Source: DSXH01 sp020724325 (GTDB lineage Bacteria > Bacteroidota > Ignavibacteria > Ignavibacteriales > Melioribacteraceae). Taken from it: a stretch of DNA of 64,000 nucleotides. The notes under the pieces are model-generated. The model was given only the letters and a program-made list of their open reading frames with translations, was not told where the DNA came from and made no database searches. Every line of letters begins with the position of its first letter. Positions within the stretch are counted from its first letter, which is position 1. The position numbers were made by a program, and so were the translations under genes. The DNA lies in assembly GCA_040756515.1 (NCBI GenBank), contig JBFLYW010000002.1:161345-225344 (forward strand), in the 5' to 3' direction. This document shows, piece by piece, positions 9,447 through 18,894 of this stretch.

Positions 9447-10250
9447 ATGCAGAAAATAATTCTATTTTGGATAATAGCAGTTATTTTAACTGTTGCATCT
9501 GCTCTATTCCAAAGAATGACGGGTCCAACCTATCCGCTTTCAGGCAAAATAACACTTGATGGAAAAGAAATTGAATATAAATTCATTAGGAGTCATTCTA
9601 CTTCCGAGGATTGTAAAGTTGAAATAGCGGTTAATGACAGTTTAGTAACGGGAGTATTATTCTGGCGGAAATATAAGTTCGATAAAGAATATAAGCGCGT
9701 TGAAATGACCGGCTCAGATACACTAAAAGCATATCTGCCAAAGCAGCCGTCAGCCGGTAAATTAGAATATTATGTTGAGCTCTATAAGGAAAACAGAATA
9801 ATTGATGCTCCCAAGGACAGGGCTGTTGTAATAAGATTTAAAGATGACGTTCCTTTGTGGTTATTAATTCCTCACGTAATATTCATGTTTGCAGCAATGC
9901 TTTTATCTTCAAGAACAGGGCTGGAATATTTTAACAAAGAACCGAACTTTAAAAAATTGACGGCATGGTCAATAGTTGTATTATTAATCGGCGGTTTCAT
10001 TTTTGGTCCTCTTGTTCAGCTGTATGCTTTCGGAGCATTGTGGACTGGCTTTCCATTTGGATATGACCTTACAGATAATAAAACATTAATTGCAGCATTA
10101 GTATGGATTTTTGCCTGGTATAAAATCAAAAAAATGGCAAATCCTAAGATCTGGGTTTTGATTGCAGCAATAGTAATGTTAATAATTTTTCTTATTCCTC
10201 ACAGCGTTCTTGGCAGTGAATTAGATTATAGTAAATTGGAGAATCAATAA
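9447..10250 (+). CDS. membrane protein of unknown function, next to an OPT transporter
   Basis: A 267-residue protein. One N-terminal membrane segment (1-20) is followed by an extracytoplasmic beta-rich domain (about 25-140, starting SGKITLDGKEIEYKF) and four membrane segments (about 143-255). I do not recognise a family. It ends 39 bases before the OPT transporter start, with the same orientation, so the two are probably one operon and the protein may assist or regulate the transporter. That link is inferred from position alone. Confidence 0.75.
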   Translation: MQKIILFWIIAVILTVASALFQRMTGPTYPLSGKITLDGKEIEYKFIRSHSTSEDCKVEIAVNDSLVTGVLFWRKYKFDKEYKRVEMTGSDTLKAYLPKQPSAGKLEYYVELYKENRIIDAPKDRAVVIRFKDDVPLWLLIPHVIFMFAAMLLSSRTGLEYFNKEPNFKKLTAWSIVVLLIGGFIFGPLVQLYAFGALWTGFPFGYDLTDNKTLIAALVWIFAWYKIKKMANPKIWVLIAAIVMLIIFLIPHSVLGSELDYSKLENQ

Positions 10251-10289
10251 TTAATTGTAGAATTCTAATCCTATTTAACAGGAGTTAAA

Positions 10290-12269
10290 ATGAGTTCGCA
10301 CGAAAAACCAACATCAACCGGATTACCGCATAATGCGTTTACGGAACTAAAACCAGGTGAAGAGTATATTCCTGTAATGTCACCTAATCAGGAATATCCC
10401 GAAGTAACGCCATATTCTGTAATAACCGGTATTATAATGGCAATAATTTTTACTGCCGCAGCTGCATATCTGGGTTTAAAAATAGGGCAGGTCTTCGAAG
10501 CAGCAATACCTATTGCAATCCTTGCTGTAGGATTATCAGCCGCATTGAAAAAGAAAGGATCGCTTGGTCAGAATGTTATTATCCAGTCGATTGGCGCAAC
10601 TTCAGGAACTATTGTAGCTGGCGCTATATTTACAATTCCTGCTCTTTATATTCTTAATCTAGAAGTGGATTTCTATAAGATCTTTTTTGCATCGCTGCTC
10701 GGCGGATTCCTTGGAATTTTATTTCTTGTTCCGTTCAGAAAATATTTTGTTTCTGAAATGCATGGAAAATTCCCGTTCCCAGAAGCTACTGCTACAACAG
10801 AAGTTCTTGTTGCCGGAGAAAAAGGGGGCGGACAAGCATTTGTACTGGTTGTTGCCGGATTAATAGGCGGTATTTATGATTTTATTGTGGCTGCGTTTGG
10901 ATGGTGGAGCGAAGTAATTACTACTAAAGTTGTTGGAATAGGACAGACAATTGCTGAAAAAATCAAATTAGAATTTCGTCTTAGCTCCAGCACAGCTATA
11001 CTCGGACTCGGTTATATAATCGGACTTAAATATTCGGCAATAATAGCTGCGGGTTCTTTCTTATCGTGGTTCGTACTTGTTCCGGTTGTTGCTTATTTCG
11101 GTCAATATATTGTTGAACCGGTCGGTAGTAATATTTCTTTGCTTATTAAAGATATGTCTGCCGAACAAATTTTTAAATCTTATGTGCGCCACATCGGTAT
11201 TGGCGGAATTGCAATGGCTGGATTAATTGGAATAATAAGATCATCTGGAATAATTAAGAAAGCTTTCTCGCTCGGTTTCCAGGAATTGTATGGTAAAAAA
11301 GTTGATGAGAATAATGTAAGAACCCAGAAAGACCTTCCGATGAAAATAATTTTTGGCGGTTTGGTTGTTGTTGCAGTTCTAATTTTTGTTTTCTTCCTTT
11401 TGGGTGTTGTTAATAATCTGTTTCAGGCGCTTGTAGGATTGATTATCGTTTTGATTATCTCGTTTTTGTTTACAACTGTAGCTGCTACTGCCATTGCTAT
11501 CGTAGGTACTAACCCTGTAAGCGGAATGACATTGATGACGTTAATTCTATCCTCTGTTGTACTTGTTTCTGTTGGATTAAGCGGTACAGTGGGAATGGTT
11601 TCTGCATTAATAATTGGTGGAGTAGTATGTACCGCTTTATCACAAGCCGGTGCATTTATCACGGATTTGAAGATTGGCTACTGGCTCGGTTCTTCACCGC
11701 ATAAGCAGGAAAGATGGAAGTTTGTAGGTACAATCTTCTCTGCTGCAACAGTTGCTTGGATAATAATGGTATTAAATGAAACATACGGATTTAAGGGAGA
11801 TAATGCTCTTGTTGCACCACAGGCAAATGCTATGGCAGCCGTAATTCAACCATTGATGTCTAATCAGCCAACACCATGGATCCTTTATCTTGGCGGTGCA
11901 TTCGTTGCATTAATCTTAACAATGCTTAAAGTACCTGCACTTGCCTTTGCGCTTGGTATGTTTATCCCCATGGAATTAAATATGCCTTTATTGTTCGGCG
12001 GATTGATTGCTCATTTTGTATCAACCCGCAGCAAAGATGACAAACTAAATACTGCAAGACGTGAAAGAGGAACTTTGATTGCTTCCGGATTTATTGCTGG
12101 CGGCGCTCTCTTTGGTGTTATTAGTGCAATACTTAGATACGCCGGCTATAACTGGGTTCAGACCGAATGGCAGGAAACTCACTCTGCTGAACTGCTCGCT
12201 TTGATTATGCTAAGCTTAATCGCTGTATATATGATCTGGGATTCGATGAGAGCAAAAAAAGAAGAATAA
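10290..12269 (+). CDS. OPT family oligopeptide transporter
   Basis: A polytopic inner-membrane protein of 659 residues with about 15 hydrophobic segments. Family signs include ITGIIMAIIFTAAAAYLGLK near the N-terminus, SIGATSGTIVAGAIFTIPAL, the cytoplasmic-face FPFPEATATTEVL motif and GLKYS in the middle. OPT transporters import oligopeptides or metal-siderophore complexes by proton coupling. With oligoendopeptidase F and three S46 peptidases nearby, peptide uptake is the natural reading. A good ribosome site (AACAGGAGTT) precedes ATG 10290. Confidence 0.92.
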   Translation: MSSHEKPTSTGLPHNAFTELKPGEEYIPVMSPNQEYPEVTPYSVITGIIMAIIFTAAAAYLGLKIGQVFEAAIPIAILAVGLSAALKKKGSLGQNVIIQSIGATSGTIVAGAIFTIPALYILNLEVDFYKIFFASLLGGFLGILFLVPFRKYFVSEMHGKFPFPEATATTEVLVAGEKGGGQAFVLVVAGLIGGIYDFIVAAFGWWSEVITTKVVGIGQTIAEKIKLEFRLSSSTAILGLGYIIGLKYSAIIAAGSFLSWFVLVPVVAYFGQYIVEPVGSNISLLIKDMSAEQIFKSYVRHIGIGGIAMAGLIGIIRSSGIIKKAFSLGFQELYGKKVDENNVRTQKDLPMKIIFGGLVVVAVLIFVFFLLGVVNNLFQALVGLIIVLIISFLFTTVAATAIAIVGTNPVSGMTLMTLILSSVVLVSVGLSGTVGMVSALIIGGVVCTALSQAGAFITDLKIGYWLGSSPHKQERWKFVGTIFSAATVAWIIMVLNETYGFKGDNALVAPQANAMAAVIQPLMSNQPTPWILYLGGAFVALILTMLKVPALAFALGMFIPMELNMPLLFGGLIAHFVSTRSKDDKLNTARRERGTLIASGFIAGGALFGVISAILRYAGYNWVQTEWQETHSAELLALIMLSLIAVYMIWDSMRAKKEE

Positions 12270-12898
12270 ACTGATTGATAATTAGTAACTTTTGAAAAAT
12301 ATCGCTTGTAATTTCGATCCCGTCGTTGACGGATCGGGAAAGTCGAACCTAAACCTTGAAGGTCAAGAGTTGTTATCTATTTCCTCATGACCTTCAAGGT
12401 TGTTGATTCTTCAGTCATACCGACTGTGTCGGTATTCCTTCAGAATGACAATTCTTCGTCTCCCGACAAGTCGGGATCCTCAGAATGACAGAGTAGAAAG
12501 TGTACTGTCATTCTGAACGAAGTGAAGAATCTGTTCGTAGTTCCTCAGTCACCTCGTTCCTTCGAAATAAAATTTCTCCTTCGCTTCTTCGAAATAATAT
12601 TTCTGAATTTTTCAGAAATCTAAATTAGTAACTTCAAAAAGAGGTTGTCTTAAAAGTATTTGATTCTTATCTGCGGTGATCTGGTAAATCCGTTTCATCT
12701 GCGGACTGGTTTTTATTAGTCACTTTTAAGACAATCTTTTTTATTACGTATTACAAACAGGAATTTAATTCGTTCAAACTTTTTAGCTAATTTTTGACCA
12801 ATCATTTTAATCAATTACTAAATCTATAAGAAAATATTTTCGACTGATGTTACCTAATGGATAATCGTTTTTGCTACTAATTTATTCACATTATTTTA
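12270..12898. repeat. intergenic region with REP pair and CATTCTGA-type elements
   Basis: No gene was found. A REP-like pair lies at 12351-12402 with the same flank (GAACCTAAACC) as at 1005 and 8095. At about 12410-12545 two copies of the CATTCTGA...GAAGAATCT element and a CCCGACAAGTCGGG hairpin follow. The last 200 bases are AT-rich and probably hold the pepF promoter. Confidence 0.6.
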
Positions 12899-14746
12899 AT
12901 GGTGTTATTAATGACAACTTCATTTAGACAAAATATGGAACGAAAAGACGTTCCTGAAAATTATATGTGGGATAATTCAATACTTTATAAGAATCTTGAT
13001 GAATGGAAAAATGATAAACGAGAAATCGAAAGCCGGATCCAAAATCTAAAAGCATTTAAAAGCTTGCTTGGAGAAAGCTCGGAAAGTTTTTATATGGCAT
13101 TGAGACTCTACTTTGACACATATAAACTTTACTATAAACTTTCTGATTATGCTTTCAGATTAGCTGACGAAGACTTAAGGGTTGGTGCTAATCATTCTTT
13201 AAATCAACAAGCAACAACACTTGGAACAGAGTTAAGTGAAGCGGCATCTTTTATAAGTCCGGAAATATTAAAAATTGATCCGACTTTGGTAGAATCCTTC
13301 TTCAATCAGAAAAATGAATTAGAGGAATTCAGGTTTTTTGTTTACGATATTTTGCGGTTGAAGGATCATACATTAAGTGAAAGGGAAGAGGAAATTCTTG
13401 CAAGTGCCGGTTTGATTACTTCTACTATGAATGAGGTTCACTCGATTTTTGATAATGCAGAGAAACCAAATCCAATTGTTAAACTCTCTACCGGCGAAGA
13501 AGTATCGCTTACATCTGCCGCATATTACAAGTATCGTGCAGTTTCAAATAGAAACGATAGAGAAAAGGTAATGCAAAGTATGTTTACCGAAGGTTATAAA
13601 AAGTTTGAGAATACATTTGGAGCAAACCTTGCCGGTAAAATAAGAGCTGATTATTTTTATGCGAAGAACAGAAAATATAAATCAGTTCTTGAACAATCAC
13701 TCGACTCAGATAAAATTCCCGTTAGTGTTTATGAAAACTTAATTACACAAACCAATAAAAATTTACCAACCCTTCATCGTTTACTTAAATTGAAGACTAA
13801 AATGCTTGGGGTTGATAAGCTCTATTATTATGATCTTTATGCGTCTATGGTTAAAGATGTTGATTCTAAGTACACTATTGAGGAAGGTCAAAATATTATT
13901 TTAGCTGCACTCAAACCATTGGGCAATGAATATGTTAATATTGTAAAAAAAACATTTACAGATAGGTGGATAGATTACATTCCTACAAATGGAAAACGGA
14001 GCGGTGCGTATTCTTCCGGCGCAGCTTACGATTACCATCCATTCATCTTAATGAATTGGGTTGACGATTTTGAATCGGTTTCTACTCTTGCACATGAGCT
14101 GGGTCATACAATGCACAGTTATTTTTCAAACAAGAATCAGCCCTTTGTAAATGCCCAGTATTCAGTATTTGTTGCAGAGATTGCCTCTACAATTAATGAA
14201 GCTCTATTAAATAATTATATGGTACAGAATGCTAAATCGATGGAAGAAAAACTTTATCTGCTTGGTACTTATTTAGATTTATTACGCTCCACGATTTACC
14301 GTCAGGTTTCATTTGCAGAATTTGAGTGGGAGATTCACAAAAAAGCTGAGAACGGTGAACCGCTTACCGGTGAAATTATGAGCAGAATTTATTATGATTT
14401 AGTAAAAAAATATTACGGACACAATCAAAATATCTGTATTGTTCCGGATTATGTTGCCTACGAATGGGCATACATTCATCACTTTGTTGGATACACTTAT
14501 TACGTTTATCAATATTCTACATCTCTGATTTATGCGATTGCATTTGCAGAAAAGATTGTTAAAGAGGGTCAACCTGCTGTTGATAAGTTCTACAATATTC
14601 TTAACGGCGGAAGCTCAGATTATCCGATTGAGTTGATTAAGAAAGCCGGACTAGATCCGTTAAGCCCCGAAGCATTTGAACTTGCTTTTGCTAAAATGAA
14701 TAATGTTATGGATCAGATAGAAGAGATACTGAATGCTAAGGAGTGA
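12899..14746 (+). CDS. pepF: oligoendopeptidase F
   Basis: A cytoplasmic zinc metallopeptidase of family M3B that degrades short peptides. It has 615 residues, the usual size. The zinc motif H399-E-L-G-H403 sits in STLAHELGHTMHSYF, and the distal Glu lies in EIASTINEALL. An alternative ATG at 12911 would remove four residues (MVLL); neither start has a strong ribosome site. It follows the OPT transporter on the same strand across a repeat-filled 630-base gap, so it probably has its own promoter. It could finish peptides imported by the transporter. Confidence 0.93.
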   Translation: MVLLMTTSFRQNMERKDVPENYMWDNSILYKNLDEWKNDKREIESRIQNLKAFKSLLGESSESFYMALRLYFDTYKLYYKLSDYAFRLADEDLRVGANHSLNQQATTLGTELSEAASFISPEILKIDPTLVESFFNQKNELEEFRFFVYDILRLKDHTLSEREEEILASAGLITSTMNEVHSIFDNAEKPNPIVKLSTGEEVSLTSAAYYKYRAVSNRNDREKVMQSMFTEGYKKFENTFGANLAGKIRADYFYAKNRKYKSVLEQSLDSDKIPVSVYENLITQTNKNLPTLHRLLKLKTKMLGVDKLYYYDLYASMVKDVDSKYTIEEGQNIILAALKPLGNEYVNIVKKTFTDRWIDYIPTNGKRSGAYSSGAAYDYHPFILMNWVDDFESVSTLAHELGHTMHSYFSNKNQPFVNAQYSVFVAEIASTINEALLNNYMVQNAKSMEEKLYLLGTYLDLLRSTIYRQVSFAEFEWEIHKKAENGEPLTGEIMSRIYYDLVKKYYGHNQNICIVPDYVAYEWAYIHHFVGYTYYVYQYSTSLIYAIAFAEKIVKEGQPAVDKFYNILNGGSSDYPIELIKKAGLDPLSPEAFELAFAKMNNVMDQIEEILNAKE

Positions 14747-14749
14747 TTA

Positions 14750-14950
14750 ACGTGTTAACCTTGAAGGTCTAAAAATTTTCATAAAAGCTTCGCACGACCT
14801 TCAAGGTTTTAGCAATTTTCCAACCTTTCCTCAACTTCCTCAACCTTGATTTCCTCAACCTTGAAGGTTGAGCAAGTAGTTTTGATTGTTCTCAAACCTT
14901 CAAGGTTGTACGAATCTTTTACATACTTTGCTTCTCAACCTTGAAGGTAA
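14750..14950. repeat. REP-like cluster
   Basis: Starting within ten bases of the pepF stop, at least five ACCTTGAAGGT / ACCTTCAAGGT half-sites occur in both orientations. Their spacers (AAAATTTTCATAAAAGC, TGTACGAATCTTTTACA) match those of the large arrays at 41.98-42.78 kb and 62.35-64 kb. The frame read through this cluster is a by-product of the repeat. Confidence 0.75.
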
Positions 14951-14951
14951 T

Positions 14952-15080
14952 AAATTGCCTTCATTGAAAGAGTGGATTTTGCTCACGGATAAAACAGATT
15001 ATTTTTATCAAAAGAAAATGGAAGTTAAACGGGCAAATCCAGATTTGATTGATATATATCGGCAGGAAATTTTAAAATAA
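14952..15080 (+). pseudogene. possible 3' remnant of a gene cut by REP repeats
   Basis: Directly after the REP cluster, 42 codons read NKLPSLKEWILLTDKTDYFY...DIYRQEILK and stop at 15080. The codon use and amphipathic charge pattern look like real protein, but the upstream part is pure repeat. It may be the C-terminus of a gene whose 5' part was replaced by repeat DNA. The family was not recognised. Confidence 0.3.
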
Positions 15081-15166
15081 AGAACTTGCTCACATAAGCA
15101 CTCGGGGTTGCCGGAACTGGAGGGGGTTAACCCAGTCCCGGCTCTATTGCATGCAAGCAAAGTTCT
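15081..15166. repeat. imperfect palindrome (33-nt core with outer inverted ends)
   Basis: The core 15110-15142 (GCCGGAACTGG ... CCAGTCCCGGC around GGGTTAACCC) is an almost complete hairpin. An outer pair, AGAACTTGCT at 15081 and AGCAAAGTTCT at 15156, is also inverted. Together they form an 86-base structure between the gene remnant and a small minus-strand ORF. It is GC-rich compared with its surroundings. Confidence 0.6.
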
Positions 15167-15323
15167 AATTTAAGTGGAGCTTTCTTAATGCCATACCGAT
15201 TGCTGTTTCAATTGAATATCTCTCATTAAGATAATCTACAACTAGATTAACAAAAGATTTCTGAACTTTCTTCGGTATCAAAACTCCATAAAATGAAGAT
15301 GCTATTTCGAATATCTTGTTCAT
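15165..15323 (-). CDS. small hypothetical protein (52 aa)
   Basis: An ATG at 15323 opens 52 codons ending in TAG at 15165-15167. The product (MNKIFEIASSFYGVLIPKKV...AIGMALRKLHLN) is predicted to be mostly helical, with a YGVLIPKKVQKSFVNLVVDYL segment, and no signal peptide. Codon use matches the window. It is divergent from the aminotransferase gene 67 bases away. Its 3' end touches the palindrome at 15081-15166. No family was recognised; it could also be the 5' end of a truncated gene. Confidence 0.45.
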   Translation of the reverse strand: MNKIFEIASSFYGVLIPKKVQKSFVNLVVDYLNERYSIETAIGMALRKLHLN

Positions 15324-15389
15324 ATAATGTTTGGTTTCTAACTATATTATCGAAGGTAATCGTTAAAAATTTAGTACTGGTAGATAAAA

Positions 15390-16550
15390 ATGAGAACAGT
15401 TGAGGCAAGATCGCTTTTCCCGCATATTAAAACTGGTCAAATCTATTTTAACCACGCAGCTCTTGGACCATGGTCGGCTTTGGTACTGAATAGAATTGAT
15501 GAGTATTCAAAACAAAGGAGCGGAGAAGCTATTGAAAATTATAAATCTTTTTTGAGCTGGAGTTCATCAGCAAAAAATAAACTATGCAAATTAATTGGTG
15601 CGTCACCAGATAGAATTGCATGGATTGATAATGTGTCTAACGGGTTGAACATTTTAGCTCAGGGACTGAAGTGGAAGCAAGGAGACAGAATAGTAATTAA
15701 TGATATTGAATTTCCTTCCAATGTTTATCCATTTCTCAATTTAAGAGAGTATGGAGTGGAAGTAGATATCATTAAATCAGTAAACGGAATAGTTGATTAT
15801 GAAGAGATAGAAAAAGTAATTACACCAAAAACACGATTGGTTTCTATAAGTGCAGTTCAGTTCCTTTCTGGATATAGAGCGGAACTATATTCAATAGGAG
15901 AGTTATGCAAGAAAAATAATATAATATTTTGCGTTGATGCAATTCAAGCAACGGGTGTTGTTCAGATTGATGTTGTTAAATCGAAAATTGATTTCCTTTG
16001 CGGCGGAACTCAAAAGTGGCTTATGGCTACAGAGGGATTGTCTTACCTTTACATAACAGAAGAACTTCAATACAGAATAATTCAAAAACATGTTGGCTGG
16101 GCATCTGTAGAAAATGCATGGAATTTACTTCAGTACGACTTAACACTAAAAAACTCTGCCGAACGTTTTCAGACTGGAACAGTAAATGCATTAGGTGTAG
16201 CTATGTTAGATGCCTCACTTGATATTTTTGATAAATTTAGATTTGAGAACTTTTCCCCAGGCGGTATTGTGGATTGTGAAGCGAGAATAAAAGAGAATAC
16301 AAATTATTTTATTTCCAAGTTGTTAGAAATAGGTATTGATCCATTATTAAAAAGCGTTGATGAAAAGAACAAAGCCGGTATAGTTACATTTAAGCACGAA
16401 AAAGCAAAGGAGATTTTTGCTTATCTTGAGAGTAAAAAAATCTATGGAGCTGTTAGGGAAGGAATGATAAGATTTTCACCACATTTTTATAATACAATTG
16501 AAGAAATTGACAGAGTTATTGAGGAATTGAAAAATATGTTAATGAGATAG
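15390..16550 (+). CDS. class V aminotransferase (cysteine desulfurase / isopenicillin-N-epimerase-like)
   Basis: A 386-residue PLP enzyme. The N-terminal IYFNHAALGPWS, the cofactor-binding AIQATGVVQIDV segment and the Schiff-base lysine K209 in GGTQKWLMATEG mark the class V fold. The catalytic Cys loop of true NifS/IscS is not evident, so the closest description is an isopenicillin-N-epimerase-like or SufS-related enzyme of unknown substrate. It is monocistronic, starts with ATG 15390 and converges with the small minus-strand gene at 16585. Confidence 0.85.
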   Translation: MRTVEARSLFPHIKTGQIYFNHAALGPWSALVLNRIDEYSKQRSGEAIENYKSFLSWSSSAKNKLCKLIGASPDRIAWIDNVSNGLNILAQGLKWKQGDRIVINDIEFPSNVYPFLNLREYGVEVDIIKSVNGIVDYEEIEKVITPKTRLVSISAVQFLSGYRAELYSIGELCKKNNIIFCVDAIQATGVVQIDVVKSKIDFLCGGTQKWLMATEGLSYLYITEELQYRIIQKHVGWASVENAWNLLQYDLTLKNSAERFQTGTVNALGVAMLDASLDIFDKFRFENFSPGGIVDCEARIKENTNYFISKLLEIGIDPLLKSVDEKNKAGIVTFKHEKAKEIFAYLESKKIYGAVREGMIRFSPHFYNTIEEIDRVIEELKNMLMR

Positions 16551-16571
16551 AGACCGCTTGCAGCGATCTCT
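16549..16571. terminator. hairpin between convergent genes
   Basis: AGAGACCGCT and AGCGATCTCT form a 10-bp stem with one mismatch and a TGC loop, overlapping the aminotransferase stop. It lies between two convergent genes and could end transcripts from either side. The T-run is weak. Confidence 0.42.
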
Positions 16572-16584
16572 ATATCTAATATAA

Positions 16585-16800
16585 TTACTTCTCGGGGTTG
16601 TAGGAAAGTTCTACTTTAACGTGAAAATCTGCACCGCTGAATAGCGTATATTTTACTTCGCCAATAGTGCACTTATAATCTTCTCCCACCAAATCACTTA
16701 TAACCTTTGCGATGGAAGACTCTAGTGTTCCAATGCTTACAGATTTCAATTTGTTCTTAAGTAATTTTTCAACATCTATTGTAGTGTCTTTTTCTGCCAT
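16585..16800 (-). CDS. small hypothetical protein (71 aa)
   Basis: Residues MAEKDTTIDVEKLLKNKLKSVSI... predict an N-terminal helix, then beta strands (CTIGEVKYTLF, ADFHVKVELSY). A good ribosome site (AAGGAG, about 16809-16814) precedes the ATG. It has no signal peptide or Cys. It lies 88 bases downstream of the phosphohexomutase gene on the same strand and may share its transcript. No family recognised. Confidence 0.7.
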   Translation of the reverse strand: MAEKDTTIDVEKLLKNKLKSVSIGTLESSIAKVISDLVGEDYKCTIGEVKYTLFSGADFHVKVELSYNPEK

Positions 16801-16888
16801 AATTTATCTCCTTAATTAAAATTTATTTACGCATTGTTAGACGATTAATTAACCATCCGGTTTTCATAAAATCCAATCAGAAATTCGG

Positions 16889-18235
16889 TTAATTCCTAAT
16901 CAATTTCAATAACTCTTCTGTTTTTTTGCGCATCAAATTTTCATCTTGTCTGGATTCAACGTTTAATCTAATCAACGGTTCGGTATTACTCATGCGTATA
17001 TTAAAACGCCATTCGGTGAATTCTACGCTTAATCCATCCAGTTCATCTATAATTCCATCTTTATATTTCTCTTTTATCACTTTAATTTTCTCTTCACCAT
17101 TGCTAACAGTTGAATTAATTTCCCCTGAACATGGATATGCCTTAACCATTTTGCCTACTAATTCCGAAAGTTTCGCATTTTCTTCTGACATTAATTGAAG
17201 AACAAGCAAAAAAGGAATTAATCCGCTGTCCGAAAAACAATTATCGCGAAAATAATGATGTGCAGACATTTCTCCGCCATAGATCGAATTAACTTCCCTC
17301 ATTTTCTGTTTTATGAAAGCATGACCGCTTTTGGAGACTACGGTTTTTCCACCGGATTTTTCTACTATTTCGATAGTATTCCACGTAAGGCGCGGGTCGT
17401 GAACAATTCTTTCGCCCCTGTTATGTTTCAAAATCGATTTTGCAAGTAAACCAACTATGTAGTAACCCTCAATAAAATTTCCTTGTTCATCAAAAAAGAA
17501 GCACCTGTCGTAATCACCATCCCATGCAACGCCAAGATCTGCTTTGTGTTCTTTTAATGCATCAATTGTAGGTTTTCTGTTTTCTGGAAGAAGTGGATTT
17601 GGAACACCGTTCGGAAATTTTGAATCTGGCTCGTGAAAAAGCTTTATCATTTCTATTGGAAGATTTTTTTCAAGCTGATCCAATGCAGGACCAACACATC
17701 CATTACCAGCATTAACAACTACTTTGTATGGTTTTATTTTACTTGCATCATAAAACTTACTAAGATTTTTTATGAACTCGTTCATTAGATCAGTCGGTAT
17801 TACTCTTCCTTTAACGTGTGCATTGGAGGGAGTTTTATTTTTTAGTATCAAACTCTCTATTTCATTTAACCCAGAGTCATAACCAAGCGGAACGGATCCT
17901 TTCTTAACGAATTTCAATCCGTTGTATTCAGGCGGATTATGACTTGCAGTTATCATTACCCCGGCGTCTGAACCAAGAAACTGGGTTCCAAAGTAGATCA
18001 TTTCAGTACCGCATAATCCTAAATCGAAAACATCACTGCCGCAATCCGTAATTCCGTTTGCAAGTGCCTTGGATAATTCAGGAGAAGATTCTCTTACATC
18101 CCTTCCAATTACTACCGTTTTGCAATTCAAATATTCTGCAAGAACTTTCCCAACTTTATATACCAATTCGGAATTTAAGTCCGACGGCACTTTCCCTCTT
18201 ATATCATATGCCTTGAATGAAGGTATTCTATCCAT
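16889..18235 (-). CDS. manB: phosphomannomutase/phosphoglucomutase
   Basis: Interconverts hexose 1- and 6-phosphates for sugar-nucleotide and polysaccharide synthesis. The 448-residue length fits the bacterial PMM/PGM (AlgC-like) family. The phosphoserine loop TASHNPPEYNG has S98 as catalytic residue, the Mg-binding D239-G-D-Y-D243-R follows, the sugar-binding GGEMSAHHYF sits near 320, and the C-terminal RMSNTEPLIRLNVE is the phosphate-binding loop. The N-terminal AYDIRG motif is intact. It probably supplies glycosyl donors for envelope glycans. Confidence 0.93.
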   Translation of the reverse strand: MDRIPSFKAYDIRGKVPSDLNSELVYKVGKVLAEYLNCKTVVIGRDVRESSPELSKALANGITDCGSDVFDLGLCGTEMIYFGTQFLGSDAGVMITASHNPPEYNGLKFVKKGSVPLGYDSGLNEIESLILKNKTPSNAHVKGRVIPTDLMNEFIKNLSKFYDASKIKPYKVVVNAGNGCVGPALDQLEKNLPIEMIKLFHEPDSKFPNGVPNPLLPENRKPTIDALKEHKADLGVAWDGDYDRCFFFDEQGNFIEGYYIVGLLAKSILKHNRGERIVHDPRLTWNTIEIVEKSGGKTVVSKSGHAFIKQKMREVNSIYGGEMSAHHYFRDNCFSDSGLIPFLLVLQLMSEENAKLSELVGKMVKAYPCSGEINSTVSNGEEKIKVIKEKYKDGIIDELDGLSVEFTEWRFNIRMSNTEPLIRLNVESRQDENLMRKKTEELLKLIRN

Positions 18236-18458
18236 ACTAACTCCGTAATTGACTGATCAAAAATACAGATTTTTTCTTAAAAGGAGTCTTGTGAATTTCG
18301 CAGACAACAATTATTATTAACGCCGTGTTATTCTATTCATTAAATAAGAGGATTGTGGAAGGATTAAAAAGCAGCTATAAAAAATAGCGGATTAATTTTT
18401 CCATAGAATTAGTTGTTTCGCTAAATTATTTTTGAATCGCTTTTTTTAGAGGAGATAA

Positions 18459-18770
18459 ATTATAGAAACCTGTTCTACCAATCCGTCTAAATTTGTCCAA
18501 TGCAGTAATTATAAATGCCGTAATATTTTCCTTTGTGAAGCTATTACTGAGTTTGTTGAGGCAAATTATCTTTGTCCGTTATGCAGACATAAGTTAAAGA
18601 CACATCATGTAATTCAATGCGGCAATTGCGAGACAGTAATAAATCTCTTTCCAAGTGATGATGGAGAAGAGCCGGTTATTTTTAATGTAAAAAAATGCCA
18701 CCACTGTACCGGATCAATTGAGGATGAACGAAGAATTCAACCGTTCATTTATCCCGAAATTATGATCTAA
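18459..18770 (+). CDS. zinc-ribbon protein with no standard start codon
   Basis: An open frame of 103 codons from an in-frame TAA (18456-18458) to TAA 18768-18770. There is no ATG, GTG or TTG before the penultimate Met. A strong ribosome site (GAGGAG, 18449-18454) precedes ATT at 18459 and ATA at 18462, so initiation would be at ATT or ATA, giving II-ETCSTNPSKF... or I-ETCST.... Four Cys pairs appear: CSNYKC, CPLC, CGNC and CHHC, typical of paired zinc ribbons. Codon use is normal. A base error at the start (ATA for ATG) is the simplest alternative. It is followed by the first S46 peptidase. Confidence 0.6.
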   Translation: MIETCSTNPSKFVQCSNYKCRNIFLCEAITEFVEANYLCPLCRHKLKTHHVIQCGNCETVINLFPSDDGEEPVIFNVKKCHHCTGSIEDERRIQPFIYPEIMI

Positions 18771-18894
18771 GGCAAATCCTATTCCTAATTGATCTGTTTG
18801 ATATTTGATTCATCTCAACTTGATTAGAAATTTAATCCCGTCTGATTTATTTTTACTTTAGTTAATTAATTCCCATCAACAATCGGGGGTTCAT

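Noticed and set aside
14886..15080. Open frame beginning MFSNLQGCTNLLHTLLLNLEG
   Set aside because: Its first part is translated REP spacer; the same peptide appears on the other strand near 42.3 kb. Only the part after 14952 may be a gene remnant.
15081..15166. Integron attC site
   Set aside because: The ends do not match the RYYYAAC / GTTRRRY core boxes and no integrase is present.
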